From contig CM042987.1 of the NCBI GenBank assembly GCA_023678885.1, forward strand, positions 25,258,927-25,322,926: 64,000 bases of DNA, read 5' to 3'. A model generated the notes under the pieces. It did no database searches, had not been told where the DNA came from, and saw only the letters and a list, made by a program, of their open reading frames with translations. Shown here one piece after another: positions 10,209 through 23,400 of the stretch; positions within the stretch are counted from its first letter, which is position 1, and every line of letters begins with the position of its first letter. The position numbers and the translations under genes were made by a program. The DNA comes from Pogostemon cablin (Eukaryota > Streptophyta > Magnoliopsida > Lamiales > Lamiaceae).

Positions 10209-11495
10209 ACTTGATGTTCGTAGCTATTCTTGAGGAAGCCCATTCTTCAGCCTATTCTATACATCCTGGTAGTACCAAAATGTACAGAACACTTCAGGAG
10301 CATTATTGGTGGCTAGGTATGAAACGGGACATTGCTGAATTTGTATCAAAGTACTTATCATGCCAACAGATTAAAGCGGAACACCAAAAACCAGCCGGCA
10401 TGCTTCAACCACTACCTATTCCTGAGTGGAAATGGAAAACATCACAATGGATTTTGTTTCTGGTTTACCTCGAACCCAAAAGGGTCATGACTCAATTTGG
10501 GTCATTGTCGATCGTCTGACGAAATCAGCACATTTCCTTCCAGTGCATACCAACGAATCTTTAGAGAAACTTGCCAAGTTATATGTCGATGAGATCGTGA
10601 GATTGCACGGAGTACCAGTGTCAATCATATCTGATCGTGATCCAAGATTCACTTCCCATTTTTGGCCTAGTCTGCAGAAAGAGCTAGGTATAAAATTACT
10701 ATTCAGTACCTCGTTTCATTCACAGACTGATGGGTAGTCAGAGAGAACTATACAGACACTAGAAGACATGCTACGTGCAGTGGTGTTGAATTTGGGAGGT
10801 AGTTGGGATAAGTACGTGACTTTGGTGGAGTTCGCTTATAACAACAGTTATCATTCAAGCATTGGAATGCCCCCGTACGAAGCTCTGTATGGCCAAAAGT
10901 GTCGAACACTGCTCTTTTGCGATGAGGTTGGCGAGAGACAAATCGAACAAGTAGAGCTTATCGAAGATGCGAAGGTAAAAATACAACTTATTCGAGACAG
11001 ACTTAAGGCAGCACAAGATCGACAGAAAAGCTACGCAGATAATAGGAGGCGCGATTTGGAGTTTAATGAAGGAGACAAAGTTTTTCTGAAAGTTTCTCCA
11101 TGGAAGGGCGTGTTGCGATTTCGCCATCGAGGAAAGTTGAGTCCAAGGTATATTGTCCCATTTACGATCGTGCAAAGGATTGGTCGTGTCGCGTATCGAC
11201 TTGAGCTACCATCATAATTGTCGAAGATTCACGATGTCTTCCATGTCTCTATGCTTAGAAAATATGAACCAGATCCTTCGCACGTGCTCAAATATCCCCC
11301 AGTTGTATTAAAGGAGAATCTATCGTACGAAGTACAACCTGTTCAAATTGTAGATCGCCGAGAGAAAATGCTTCGTAACAAATCCATTCCTATGGTGAGA
11401 GTTCTATGGAGAAGTGATCAAATTGAAGAAGAATCATGGGAACCAGAGTCAGTCATGCGTCAACAACATCCACATCTCTTTTCATCTCTAGGTAC
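10209..11495 (+). pseudogene. Gypsy-1 integrase with chromodomain-like C-terminus
   Basis: N-terminal HHCC zinc domain at about 10235-10370; the first Cys of the CX2C pair reads Tyr (codon 10352-10354). Core catalytic residues: T-M-D-F near 10448, I-S-D near 10628, and S-E near 10738. The C-terminal tail includes D-V-F-H-V-S-M near 11230 and ends with a W-x-P-E-S ... H-P-H-L-F chromodomain-like segment at 11340-11490. Such tails target chromovirus integration to heterochromatin. Lesions: frame shifts near 10221 and 10430, TAG at about 10735 and a TAA at about 11215. Confidence 0.88.
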
Positions 11496-11522
11496 GTTTA
11501 CGTTTCGAGGACGAAACTTTTT

Positions 11523-11534
11523 AGAGGAGGGGAT
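11523..11534 (+). other. Gypsy-1 polypurine tract
   Basis: AGAGGAGGGGA lies immediately before the 3' LTR, preceded by the usual GAGGACGAAAC stretch. This is the plus-strand priming site. The counterpart in Gypsy-2 is at 47429-47439 on the minus strand. Confidence 0.85.
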
Positions 11535-11557
11535 ACTTTATAATATCTTAGTTCCAA

Positions 11558-11777
11558 CTAGATTTGTTTATAGAGCCTAAAACCTATTTATTTATTTTTG
11601 GCCCAAGTTGTTCTAAATTTGTTTATAGAGCCCAAAACCTATTTATTTATCTTTGGCCCAAGTTGCCCTAGATTTGTTTTTAGAGCCCTAAACCTATTTA
11701 TTTATTTTTGGCCCAAGTTGCCCTAGATTTGTTTTTAGAGCCCAAAACCTATTTATTTATTTATTTAGCCCAAGTTT
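11558..11777 (+). repeat. 55-bp tandem repeat, four copies, in Gypsy-1 3' LTR
   Basis: CTAGATTTGTTT-type landmarks start at 11558, 11613, 11668 and 11723, exactly 55 bp apart. Each unit carries AGAGCCCAAAACC and TTGGCCCAAGTTG. The Gypsy-2 LTRs have about two diverged copies here. Confidence 0.85.
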
Positions 11778-12044
11778 CAGCCCACATAAATGTCATAGAT
11801 ACTAGTAAGTATGGACAGCCCATTAAAAATAAAATAAAAGAAAAGAAAAGAAAGAAGAACTGGAGAAGGAAAACAAAAGAGGGAAAAGAAGAGAGTGAAG
11901 AGGAGAAACCCTTGTTGATCAAATTCTCCCTTACAACCCTCATCCTAGGTGGTTTCTAAGTTGTTTTGAGGTAAGTAATGTGTAAATTAAGCTTCCTTCC
12001 TCCAGAATTTTGTAATTTTGTTGGATTTTTTCTAGTATTGACAT

Positions 12045-12382
12045 AATTCGCAGCTACTGTCTGAATTACTTTTGACCTAGCTATTGTCCTTAGAAATTTG
12101 TAAACTCAATTTCTGATGTAGCTGAACTTGTTAGCTTTCTGTAGCCACCTGAAACGCCTCCATCCGATTTTTCTACAATTAGTTATGATTTTTCTCGTAA
12201 ACTGCTGCTAGGTAATTCGCAGCTGCAGTTCGAACTGATTTTGACATAGCTACTGCCCTCAGAAGTTTACAAACTCAATTTCTGTATGTAGCTGAACTTG
12301 TTAGCTTTCTGTAGCCACTTGAAACTCCTCAATTCGATTTTTCTACAATTAGTTATGATTTTCTTGTAAACTGCCGCTAGCT
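12045..12382 (+). repeat. 169-bp tandem duplication in Gypsy-1 3' LTR
   Basis: Two copies start at 12045 and 12214 with AATTCGCAGCT and carry the shared segment GTAGCTGAACTTGTTAGC. The Gypsy-2 LTRs have a single copy (for example 46860-47010). Confidence 0.8.
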
Positions 12383-14170
12383 GGAAAATTTCAGAATATT
12401 TATGTCGAATTCAAATTTATTTCCTATCGTTTTGTTTAAGAAATGATCTAAAACTGGTTATGTGAGATTGGGAGATGAGGTTGAGGAGATACGGGCTGTT
12501 CTTATTTAATATCGACTCGCTCGAGCTCGATTAAGATTTATTTTGACAATGAAAGACGATGTTACCGCTAATAGTTAGTTATATTTGATTTGTCTTTAAT
12601 TGCTCATCTCTTTTCTAGGTAAAGAACTATCGACGAAGGGCAAAGGACCGACTTCAGATTTCGGAGAGAGTTAATCACTTTCTTGTGAGTTGATAATTCG
12701 GGAATGCCTTCTCTTGTGGGAAGTGTGGACCCTCAATACATGTGCATTTATTTTAGCTGTAGTTAATTGATAAGAAAATTATTTGGAAATGTGTTATGTG
12801 TTAAGAGCCTGATTGGCTCGATTGTTCTGGTTAGAGCCTGATTGGTCTAATATGGTCCATCGATTATCCTATATTATTGCATACAGAGTTCTGGTTGACC
12901 ATATGTTATGGGTATTGTTGAGTTTAACTTATGTTGAAGAGCCTTGCCGGCTCGATATCTGATAGCCTTTATTGCGAATTATTTGCATATTGATTTCTGG
13001 TTATTCTTGTGACTTATGTGCCAATTAAGACTCTAACTTGAGTCGTTATTTCATCTTATGATGCATATGCATATGTATACCTGGTACCAAGGTTAAGTAG
13101 CCCGAATTGGTCATGGTTCGGGTGAGTTGGAGCGACATTGATTAAGTAGCCCGAATTGTCGCGGTTTGGGTGAGTTAGAGTGACAACCAAGTTGCCCGTG
13201 GCTTGGCAAACCCGGGTGAGTTAGATCTAACGGGGCACCTGTCCATTTTCCAAATACTGATACGCTGGAGGGTGATCGTTAGATGGATCAGTCTATTATA
13301 GGCTCAGTCAACGTCACCGGTGTGGGACATGCATGTCATATATGTTTATATGTTTGATCATTTCAAGTATTCACGTCGATATTGAATTGTGAACTTTAGC
13401 ACTTGGCGTGTTGAGAAAGAATATTAATGTGCATTTTATCTAGAGTAACGGTGACGGGCTCGAACTGACTCTCGACGGAGAGATCAGTTCGAGGAGGATA
13501 TTGACTACCCACGCGTCTTTGATGTGATAACATCTTGTTTGAACTAATTGTGTATTTGTAAATGCGTTCACAGGTTGTATTTTCATTAAGTTGTATATTA
13601 AGTAAACATAAAAAAGTGGATGTGGAATGAAATATTGGATTTTTTGTTATGAACCGCGAGCGGGAGTACATGCTTCGTATAAGGGTTGGGGTGACCGGCT
13701 TATCACCTCACTGAGCTAGTGATTTTGCTCACCCCCATCATTCTTTCCTTTTCAGGCTGTTGATATCATTTTGGTAGGAGGTTTTCATATCGTTTGCTCG
13801 TCATCCAATCAGTGTTTTGGGTACTTTCTCTTTTATGTAAATTGACGGATTCATTGGCGAGATTGTATAGTTTATATTTGGTGACCCCCTTGATGTTCTT
13901 TTTGTATCTTCGCGATGTTATATCGTTCATGTATATTTTCTTTAAACTAAGTTACATCGTTGTATTTTTGTACCTTTGTAAATCCTTGTTGATACTTTAT
14001 GAGATGATGTCCTCGGGTTGTACCCGTTGTTATCAGTTGTTCAGTTCTACAGGTACTTGATAGCAAGCCTTACGTTTTCTATAAACTTTGTGGAGTGGAG
14101 TGCACCCATTCCGCAAAATTTATGGTTAGCGTGGTGGTTGTCGCGTTCTATCTGGGGTCGGGGCGTGACA

Positions 14171-14893
14171 TTTACAGATTGATCGGTCGATAATATGTGG
14201 GTCGATAGACAATGGAAATAATACGTAACCACCTAACCGACCAACTGAATGATCATACTGTGGAACTCCTACCCGACTAATCTAGAAATAGTAAGGGGGA
14301 CCTTTGGTAAAAAGACACGACAAAAAGTAATTTCTTTATGTAGTTTAAAGATCGATCATTCGATGATATGTGGGTCAGTAGACATTGGAACAATTAGCCA
14401 ACCGCCAGACCGATCAACTGACAAACTCTATTGTAGAATTCTTACCCGACTGATCTAGAAATAGCAAAGGGGGACCTTTGGAAAATAGACGTGATAAAAA
14501 GTAATCTCATTATCAAGTTTACAGTGTGATCGTTCGATGATATGTGGGTCGATAGACATTGGAACTATTAACCGACCACCAGACCGACCAACAGACCAAC
14601 CCTACTGTAGAACTCTTACCCGACTGATCTAGAAATAGCAAAGGAGGACCTTTGGAAAATAGATGGGATAAAAATAAATCTCATTATCGAGTTTGTAGGG
14701 TGATCGGTCGATGATATGAAAACTTTGGAAAGTAGATGTGATAGAAAGTAATCTCGTTATGAAATTTACAGATCGATCGGTCTATGATATTTGTGTCAGT
14801 AGATAACGAAAATAATACATGATCGCCTGACTGACCATGCTACCGATCCTACCGTGGAACTCCTACCCGACTAATATAGAAATAGTTTAGGTG
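14171..14893 (+). repeat. Satellite array, about 174-bp monomer (block 1a)
   Basis: The landmark ATATGTGG and its variants recur at 14193, 14366, 14540 and 14714, spacings of 173-174 bp. A monomer contains GATCGGTCGATGATATGTGG, CGACCAACCGACCAACC, GAACTCCTACCCGACTGAT, AAAGGGGGACCTTTGG and TAATCTCATTATCAAGTTTA. Nucleosome-length units are typical of plant centromeric or pericentromeric satellites; the chromosomal position is an inference. Confidence 0.93.
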
Positions 14894-16088
14894 TGTTGGC
14901 ATTTGGATCTTTGGTTAGTGTGAATCGTGACGGTTTCATGTAATTCTACTGCAGGGGAAGCATAAGATTAAAATTGTATTACCTTTCACCAGGGTTGATG
15001 TAGAGGTTGATCATCAGCAGCAAGAACAAACAACCTTCCGACCTTCTGTTGTATTCCTAAACCACGTCTTGATGATGTGTGGGCAACGATCTACAAGACG
15101 AACTCAATCTGCAGTTCTCATTTGTTTCTCACTATTTTGGCATGAATTACTTATGTTACCGGACTACTGAGATTGGCTATTTATAGGCTACAACAGGGAC
15201 CAGGAGGAGAAATTACGGTTTGGGCCTCCCATTGGGTTTAAGCATTCAAGTTTAGCCCAAAACTTATACTTAAGTCCAATAATAATTCAGTCCACTAAAG
15301 AAATATTATTGCACAGCCACCCTAATCTCAAACTACGTTATGGGCTCCTTCTTATTATGAGCTCGTTAATCTCTCCGTGTTTAAGATTCAATGCCCATTA
15401 ATTAATTAAGTTACTGACAACTCAAATTAATTAATATATTTACCGAGAGTAGTACCACTCAACCTTATTATCATGCCAAAATAAATCCACCTGCAGGGTT
15501 TACATGATAATCATTAAGAGCTCCTCAAAGGAACATCATAAACTAATTTCATTATGACACATATTCCTTCTACAATCAACAGCACACCATAGAGACATCA
15601 CCATCTCCCAACTCACCAAGCACATTGATTTAATAATTAAATTTCACCCATTGATAAATTAAAGAAATAAATACTAGCTTACGTGTGTAGATTATTATAT
15701 AGGGATTAAGAGAATGAACATCCTTAATAATCAAGATCAAGTTCTATTATATAGTCAGTATAAACCGAACGATCTTAACACGGTCCTGCTCAATACACAC
15801 AAAGTGCACTAGTGCAATTTTATAGTCAAGACAGACTAATGCCAAAGCCCACTACAACCTCACCGATAGATAGCCCCCGTCTATCTCGGTTGTGAACATC
15901 TATTTATACTTTATAAGGAGCCGATAATATGATCTTCTCTATGACGCCGCACACCATACTATATACAGTATAAAGTATATGGACTTTTACAACAACATAA
16001 TTGAAAACATTTGATCACATGATTCTCATTTCAAATATTGTTAACATTGTTCATACAAAAAGCTAGACTTTTAGTATACAATCCAACA
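14894..16088 (-). mobile_element. Solo LTR of the copia family, in satellite (1195 bp)
   Basis: TGTTGGC at 14894 and CCAACA at 16088 bound an LTR with the same layout as the Copia-1 and Copia-2 LTRs. Satellite lies directly on both sides and there is no internal region, the usual product of LTR-LTR recombination. The flanks AGGTG and GTGGG are not an identical target duplication; both fall in the G-rich part of a monomer. It is the most diverged LTR of the family here, with a TATAAATA box at 15178-15186. Confidence 0.88.
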
Positions 16089-18011
16089 GTGGGACCTTTG
16101 GAAAAAAGACACGATAAAAAGAAATTTCATTATCAAGTTTACAGGGCGATCGATCGATGATATGTGGGTCAGTAGGCATTGGAACTATTAACCAACCACC
16201 AGACCGACCAACCGACTAACCCTATTGTAGAACTCCTACTCGAATGATCTAGAAATAGCAAAGGGGGACCATTGGAAAATAGACATGATAAAAAGTAATC
16301 TCATTATCAAGTTTACAGAGGGATTGGTCGATGATATGTGGGTCGGCAGATATTGGAAATATTAACCAACCATCAGATCGACCAACAGACAAACCATATT
16401 GTAGAACTCCTACCCGACTGATCTAGAAATAGTAAAGGGGACCTTTGGAAAATAGATGCGATAAAAGTAATCTCATTATCAAGTTTACAGGGCGATCAAT
16501 CGATGATATGTGGGTCACTAAACATTGAAACTATTAAAAGACCATTAGATCGACTAACCGATCAATCCTACTATAGAACTCCTACCCGACTGATCGAGAA
16601 ATAGCGAAGGGGGACCTTTAGAAAATAGACGCAATAAAAAGTAATCTCATTATCAAGTTCTCAGGCGATCGATCGATGATACATGGGTCGGTAGACATTG
16701 GAACTATTAACCGACCAATAGACCGACCAACCCTATGTGAAACTCCTACCCCAATGATCTTGAAATAGCAAAAAGGGGGACCTTTTGAAAAACTATAGAA
16801 CTCCTACCCGACTGATCCAGAAATAACAAAGGGGGACCTTTAAAAAATAGACGTGATAAAATGTAATCTCATTATTAAGTTTACAGGGTGATCGGTCGAT
16901 GATATGTGGTTTAGTAGACATTGAAACTATTAACCGACCATTAGATCGACCAACAAATTTACCCTACTGTAGAACTCCTACCCAACTAATCGAGAAATAG
17001 TGAAGGGGGATCTTTGGAAAATAAACCCGATAAAAAGTAATCTCATTATCAAATTTATTGGGCGATCAGTCGATGATATGTGGGTCGGTAGACATTGTAT
17101 ATATTAACCGACCACTAGATCGACAGACCCACCAACCCTACGTGGAACTCCTACCTGACTAATGTAGAAATAGCAAAAAGGGGGACCTTTGGAAAAACTG
17201 TAAAACTCCTACCTAACTGATATAGAAATAGCAAAGGGGAACTTTTAAAAAATAGACGCGATAAAAATAATTTCATTATCAAATTTATAGGGCGATCGGT
17301 CGATGGTATGTGGGTCAGTAGACATTGGAACTATTAACCAACCACAAGACCGACTAACCGACCAATTCTATTGTAGAACTCCTACCCGACTAATCTAGAA
17401 ATAGCAAAGGGGGACCAATGGAAAATAGACATGATAAAAAGTAATCTCATTATCAAGTTTATAGAGCGAACGGTCGATGATATGTGGGTCGATAGACATA
17501 GGAACTATTATCCGACCACTAGACCGAACAACGGACCAACCCTACTATAGAATCCTACCCGACTGATCTAGAAATACCAAAGGGAACCTTTGGAAAATAA
17601 ACTCGATAAAATTAATCTAATTATCAAGTTTACAGGGTGATCGGTCAATGATATGTGGGTCGGTAGACATTGGAACTATTAACCGATCATTACATCGACC
17701 AACTGACCCACCCTACTGTAGAACTCCTACCCGACTGATCGAGAAATAGCAAAGGGGAACCTTTGAAAAATAGACGCGATAAAAAGTAATCTCATAATCA
17801 AGTTTACAAGGTGATCGATCGATGATATGTGGGTCAGGTAGATATTGGAACTATTAACCTACCACCAGACCGACCAACCGACCAACCCTACGTGGAACTC
17901 CGACCATACTAATCTAGAAATACAAAAAATGGGGACCTTTTGTAAAATTGTAGAACTCCTATCCGACAGATCTAGAAATAGTAAAGGGGGACCTTTGAAA
18001 AATAGACGCAA
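16089..18011 (+). repeat. Satellite array (block 1b)
   Basis: Continuation of the same array, with landmarks at 16160, 16334, 16506 and 16679 and onward. Several units carry an extra copy of about 60 bp of the GAACTCCTACCC ... GGGACCTTT segment (around 16735-16850, 17140-17245, 17888-17996), often following an A-rich AAAAAGGGGGACC variant. The block ends at the left end of the 20-kb TIR element. Confidence 0.93.
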
Positions 18012-18500
18012 CATTACAACATAAGTATCATTATATACACCCAAAAATATTACTTAATAATGAAAAAATGTTATTATAGGTCTTAAATAATATTTTTTTC
18101 GGTGTCGCTGTTGCCCCTGTTATGTAAAGTCTAATGTTACACTTTTTTATCTTAAGGGAACATCCCATATCAATTTTAACACTTTATTGTAATAAGTTAA
18201 AAAATATTTCATATAAACTTATGTAACATTTCATTTTTTCTAATGTAATATTATTTTGTTAACACTTTTAAATTTAATGTAACATTATTTACATTATTTT
18301 AGTAACACTTTTAAATATAACATAACATTAAGTACATTATTTTGATAATTCTTTTAAATATAAAATAACATTAATTACATTATTTTGATTACACTTTTGA
18401 ATGTAATGTAACATTAATTACATATCAATTTTATCACTTTAAAAAATATATGTAACACTTTTGTAAAACCTTCATGTAACACTTGTGTTAACATTTTAGA
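18012..18500 (+). repeat. Left TIR and subterminal repeat region
   Basis: The 24-bp TIR (18012-18035) is followed by a run of TAACACTTTT-type motifs at about 18143, 18177, 18259, 18311, 18384, 18453 and 18475, interleaved with ATGTAACATT. In CACTA elements such subterminal motifs are binding sites for the TNPA-type protein. Confidence 0.7.
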
Positions 18501-18504
18501 TTTT

Positions 18505-18665
18505 TATATAATATTTAATAATAATAATATTATTATTATTTTCATTAATTATTAATTTATTATTAAATAATAATAATTTTATCAAATTATTATATATATT
18601 GATTATTAAATAATAAATAAAAATAATAATTTAATAATGATATTTTTTATTATTAATTATTTTGA
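18505..18665. repeat. AT-rich TAA/TTA low-complexity tract
   Basis: About 160 bp built from TAATAATAA and TTATTATTA runs, partly palindromic. No other content seen. Confidence 0.85.
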
Positions 18666-20414
18666 AAATGGAAATTATATTAAAAAGGTAACTGTATAGT
18701 GTAGAATACATCGAAGACACAACAATGCATTGTCAAAGACTCAAAAACTTGCTCCTTAGTTAAATTAAGTCTGACTTCTGTCTAAAACAAACAACCAATC
18801 AATATGGTTAGATCATCTATCTAGCATGTAACATAATTACAATAAAAAAGAAACAAAAAAACTAACTACAGCTTCAAATTTTGAACAAGAAAATCTTGAG
18901 AACCAGCAAACTGCAACAATATATTTAGAAGCAAAATTCAACGAGCATTTAACTCTGCAACATGATACGCAAAATCTAGCAAGCGTTGAATTCTGCAACA
19001 TGATACACATCAGCAAAGAAAATCTACATCTAATTTGCAGAATTTTTAGGAACATTGAATAATGAACATCAGAAGCCTATAAACAAATGATTAAACTTGA
19101 AAGATAAGAAGCTTGCTTCATCTTTATAATAAAAGCTTTACCATACAAAGTGATATGATGAAAAAAAATGTATGATTGTTCACAAGCAAGTGAAAATTCC
19201 ACGTAATTCCTTATGCTGATGTGAATGAAGGTGACAAGGAATTGAGTCTCACAATAACAGCCATGCCTATAACTTTACATTACATGTCTAAATTGTGAAT
19301 CTTAGAAGCCTGAAATTTAAATGTATATACAACTACCAAAAGTTTACAGTATATCAAGAGTATTGACCTTAATCAAACCTTACTACTAAGGTCAGACATA
19401 CATACAATTGCATCTAGAGAAGGAATCAATTAGGGTATCATGAGATCAAACCACAAGATTGCTGTTACATTTCCAACAAACATTCACAGATATAATTCTA
19501 CACTTAATCCCTGAATTATCTATAAACTCACACTAGCTAAAGGAGATCACAAGATAAACTAACACAAGAAGTTTACCCAACAATTAGTAAGATCAATGAA
19601 AGCACCCAAAGAACGCACCTCATTAATTAGCTTGCAAAAGAAAGCCATTTTGATCAACACAAGATTCAACTAATTGCCATCACAATGACATGCTCTTTAT
19701 ATACTTAGATTGCAAAATAAAATTAATCATTGACATATATAAGGAGACATAAGACTTGATGTAAGCAAGGAAATAAAAAGAGAAGAAAGTAATATTTATA
19801 TGCATGATTGACTCTAACTAATTTATATGAAAAGTATAGTCAATAATCAGGGATAAAAATTAAATTCAATGAGAAATATTGCTTCTCCACCTTCCAAGCC
19901 CCAAACTTGACATAAAATATTAAAAACTATCTCAAAGATTTAAAAAAAAAAGAGAAGAAAAAATATTATTCAATGTATCATATTCCGTAATTGATAGATT
20001 TATAACCACATAATTGCATGTCTTAAAGAGAGCTGGAAACTAGAGAACCAATTTAAATTCATTTCCAGCATGAAGGATGGCTTTAATCTGGAACTCTAAA
20101 TACTTTCCCAATATAATCAGCCAATATTATTCAACATTTTATGAAAGATGCATTCTATGTGCTCTATGTAATGCAAAAAACCAGTATGTAACATCAAAGT
20201 AACCGAAAAAATATACTGCAATCTACTATAGCAATTTAAAGATAACCATTAACTATTGTGAAAGGGCCTTCAGTTTTTCATGTCCAATATAAAATCTAAA
20301 GCCTCATCAAATTACAATACACATACATAGAAAAGTTATTGAACATTTTATACTAGTTGTTAAACAAGAGCAGCAATAAACAAAGACAAACAACATAAAA
20401 AAACAAACCAGTGA
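18666..20414. other. Unassigned AT-rich segment of the TIR element
   Basis: No reading frame or family similarity that I can recognise on either strand. A short duplication occurs near 18955-19010 (two GCAACATGATAC / AAATCTA stretches). It may be captured or decayed DNA. Confidence 0.4.
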
Positions 20415-23400
20415 ATGATTGAGGAAGGGAAGTTTCCATCTCAAAGTATTGAGAATTCAAAGTCTTGCCATACCATTACATTGAGGTCAGGAATGCAATA
20501 TGAAGGTTCGATGATGCTGGCAAGTGAAACCAAAGGAAACAGAGAAGTTGCTCGACCAGACGAGAGTTGCTCGATCAAACTATCTGATCAAGCAGAGATC
20601 GAACAACTTTTGAAGAAATAGAATTACGATACTCTGTTTTCTGACCAACCGTTCGACCAGCACCATACCGTTCGACCAAACCATCTTAGTTGAATGGATG
20701 TCGAACAGAAGCGGTGTGACGAGAGCTCACGATCTGGGAAACTATTCGACCAAAACCTATCTGTTCGACCAAGCCACTTTGGTCAAGCAGAGGTCGAGCA
20801 ACACGTTCAAGATCAGAGTATGCGATCAGACAAGTTGCCCAGCCAAAACCAATCTGTTCCACTAAACCACTTAGGTCGAACGGAGGTCGAGCAGCATAGC
20901 TCAGAATCTGATTCGATACTAAATGCGACACTTGTTGATCGAAATACTCCAGCTACATCTCTAGAGCAGAATATTGAGCTTATAGTAGGAGAAAAGAAGT
21001 GGAAAAGAGCCAAGAGATTGAGAGCCGAGAAGGATAAAGCGGAGAAGGTTGAACGTGAAGAATGGGGGATTTCCAAAACAAAGATACCTCCGCCATTTTC
21101 TCTCAAGTTAGTTAAGAATGGATTAGAGGAAAAGTTCAAGAAGTTTTCTGAGATCATAAATAAAATAAGCTTGAACATTCCTTTCTCTGGAGCAATAATG
21201 GAGATGCCGTATTATGGCCGCTTTCTGAAGGATATTCTTTTGAAGAAGAGAAGCTTTAACGGAATTGAAATGGTGAATTTGTCTGAGAACTACAGCTCGA
21301 TCATTCAAAAGAAGCTGCCAGCTAAGTTAAAGGATCGGGAAGCTTCACAATTTTATGTGAAATTGGAAAGAGGCCAGCACGTCAAGCCTTGTGTGATCTT
21401 GGGTCAAGCATCAACTTGATGCCTTTTTCCACTTTTAAAAGGCTTGGTTTAGGGGAGTTAACTCCCACATCGGTGGCTCTGCAGCTAGCGGATAGGTCTA
21501 TGACCTTTCCGAAAGGTGTGATTAAAGGCGTTCTCGTCAAAGTAGAAAAGCTTGTCTTTCCTGTGGACTTTCTTGTGCTTGAGATGGAAGACGACAAGGA
21601 TAATGTTCCTCTGATTTTAGGGAGACCATTCCTTGCGACTGCTGGAGCTATGATAGATGTGCAAAAGGGTGAGCTACGGTTGAGGATGGATAAAAAAAAG
21701 GTCCTATTTAACCTTGACAAAGCAATGAAGATGCCAATGGAGACACAGTGTAATAGTATTGACGTGGTGGAGGAGATCGTTAATGAAGACATATCTCTAA
21801 TTCTCTCTAAGGATCCTCTTGAGACATGCTTAATGGAGTCTCTTACTTTTTCCACTATGGAGCTAGATGAACTCTCCAATGAGGTATGTATTGAATTTCT
21901 TGAAAACTTACTTTCTTTGGGTGATGATAGGTATCCATCGGATAGGACAAAGGTTGAAGAGGTAAAGTGGACTAGGAAGTACTTGCCTTTGGACAGAGAG
22001 AGTGCACCTCCAGAAGAAAAGAAAGATGAGTTGAAACTGCTACCGGAACATTTGAAGTATGCCTACCTAGGTGACAATGAAAAATATCCGATAATTGTAT
22101 CTTCTTCCTTTGATGATGATCAACTTGAAGAATTGTTGGATGTGCTTAGGAAGTATAAGTCTGCGATTCGTTGGTCTCTTGATGATTTAAAAGATATTAG
22201 TCCTTCATATTGCATGCATCGAATAAGATTGTTAGATGAGGCCAAGAGTAGCATTCAGAATCAACGGAGGATGAATCCCGCTATTCAAGAAGTGATTAGG
22301 AAGCAAATCCTAACGTGGCTCGATGCTGGAATTATTTATCCTATTAGTGATAGTCCCCACGTGAGTCCATTGCATGTTGTTGCTAAAAAGGGGGCATGAC
22401 TATAGTGAAAGCCGAAGATGGTAAGACATTAGCCATGAGGATTACTACGGGATAGCGTGTGTGTACGGATTACCGGAAATTGAATGGAAATACATGCAAA
22501 GACCACTTTTCCCTTTCTTTCATGGATCAAATGCTTGATCGTCTTACAGGGTATGAGTATTATTATTTTATGGATGGGTACTCGGGTTATAATCAAATTA
22601 TGATTGCACCTGAGGACCAAGAAAAGACTACTTTTACTTACCCTTATGGAACTTTTGCCTTTAGAAAGATGTCTTTTAGATTATGTAATGTGTCTGCTAC
22701 ATTTCAGCGTTGCATGATGGTCATATTTGACGATTTGATAGAAAAGATCATGGAGGTGTTTATGGACAATTTCTCTATATTTGTTTCCTCCTTTGATATT
22801 TATTTATCTAACCTTGCTACTGTTTTGAAGAGATGCCAAGATACTAATCTTGTCTTGAATTGGGAGAAGTGTCACTTCATGGTAAGAGATGGGATTGTTC
22901 TTGGACATCATATTTCGGCCAAGGGATTGCAGGTGGATAGAGCAAAGGTAGTGGTAATTGAAAAGCTTCCTCCACCTACGAATGAGAAGGGAGTGCGGTC
23001 TTTCCTTAAACACGCCAGTTTTTATAGAAGATTCATAAAAGACTTCTCGAAATACTCCAAGCCCTTATCTCATTTACTTGAAAAGGATGTGCCTTTTGTG
23101 TTTGATGAAGAGTGTCTAACAGCTTTTCAGGTTTTGAAGGAGGCATTTATTACTACACCTATATTGATCACACCGGATTGGACTCAGCCGTTTGTACTTA
23201 TGTGTGATGCGAGTGATTTAGCACTTGGAGTGGTGCTTGGACAGTTGAAGGATAAGAGGTTCTGCGCCATTTACTATGCGAGTAAGACTTTCGATGCGGC
23301 ACAAAAGAACTACACGGTGACTGAAAAGGAGTTTCTAGCTGTGGTGTACGCATTCAGTAAGTTTCGACAGTATTTGATTGGCATGAAGACTATAGTGTAC

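Larger units (their letters stand above)
5664..14170 (+). mobile_element. Gypsy-1: Ty3/gypsy chromovirus-type element (probable Tekay/Del lineage), defective
   Basis: In order: truncated 5' LTR, tRNA-Met primer site, gag, protease, RT-RNase H, integrase with a C-terminal chromodomain-like tail, polypurine tract, 3' LTR. The domain order PR-RT-RH-INT is diagnostic of Ty3/gypsy. The start of the 5' LTR is missing because Copia-1 is inserted in it; the remainder should lie left of the window. The element abuts satellite at 14171, so it was inserted into the satellite. All coding regions carry lesions. Gypsy-2 on the minus strand is a second copy of the same family and allows lesions to be recognised. 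Confidence 0.92.
11539..14170 (+). repeat. Gypsy-1 3' LTR (about 2632 bp)
   Basis: Begins TATAATATCTTAG, as the Gypsy-2 LTRs do, and ends GGGGCGTGACA next to satellite. It is about 330 bp longer than the Gypsy-2 LTRs (2302 and 2295 bp). The excess is largely explained by two internal tandem expansions (11558-11777 and 12045-12382). Confidence 0.88.

Noticed and set aside
14889..16093. Target-site duplication for the solo LTR in satellite
   Set aside because: The flanks AGGTG and GTGGG do not match as a 5-bp repeat. Both may derive from a G-run in the monomer, but this cannot be shown.
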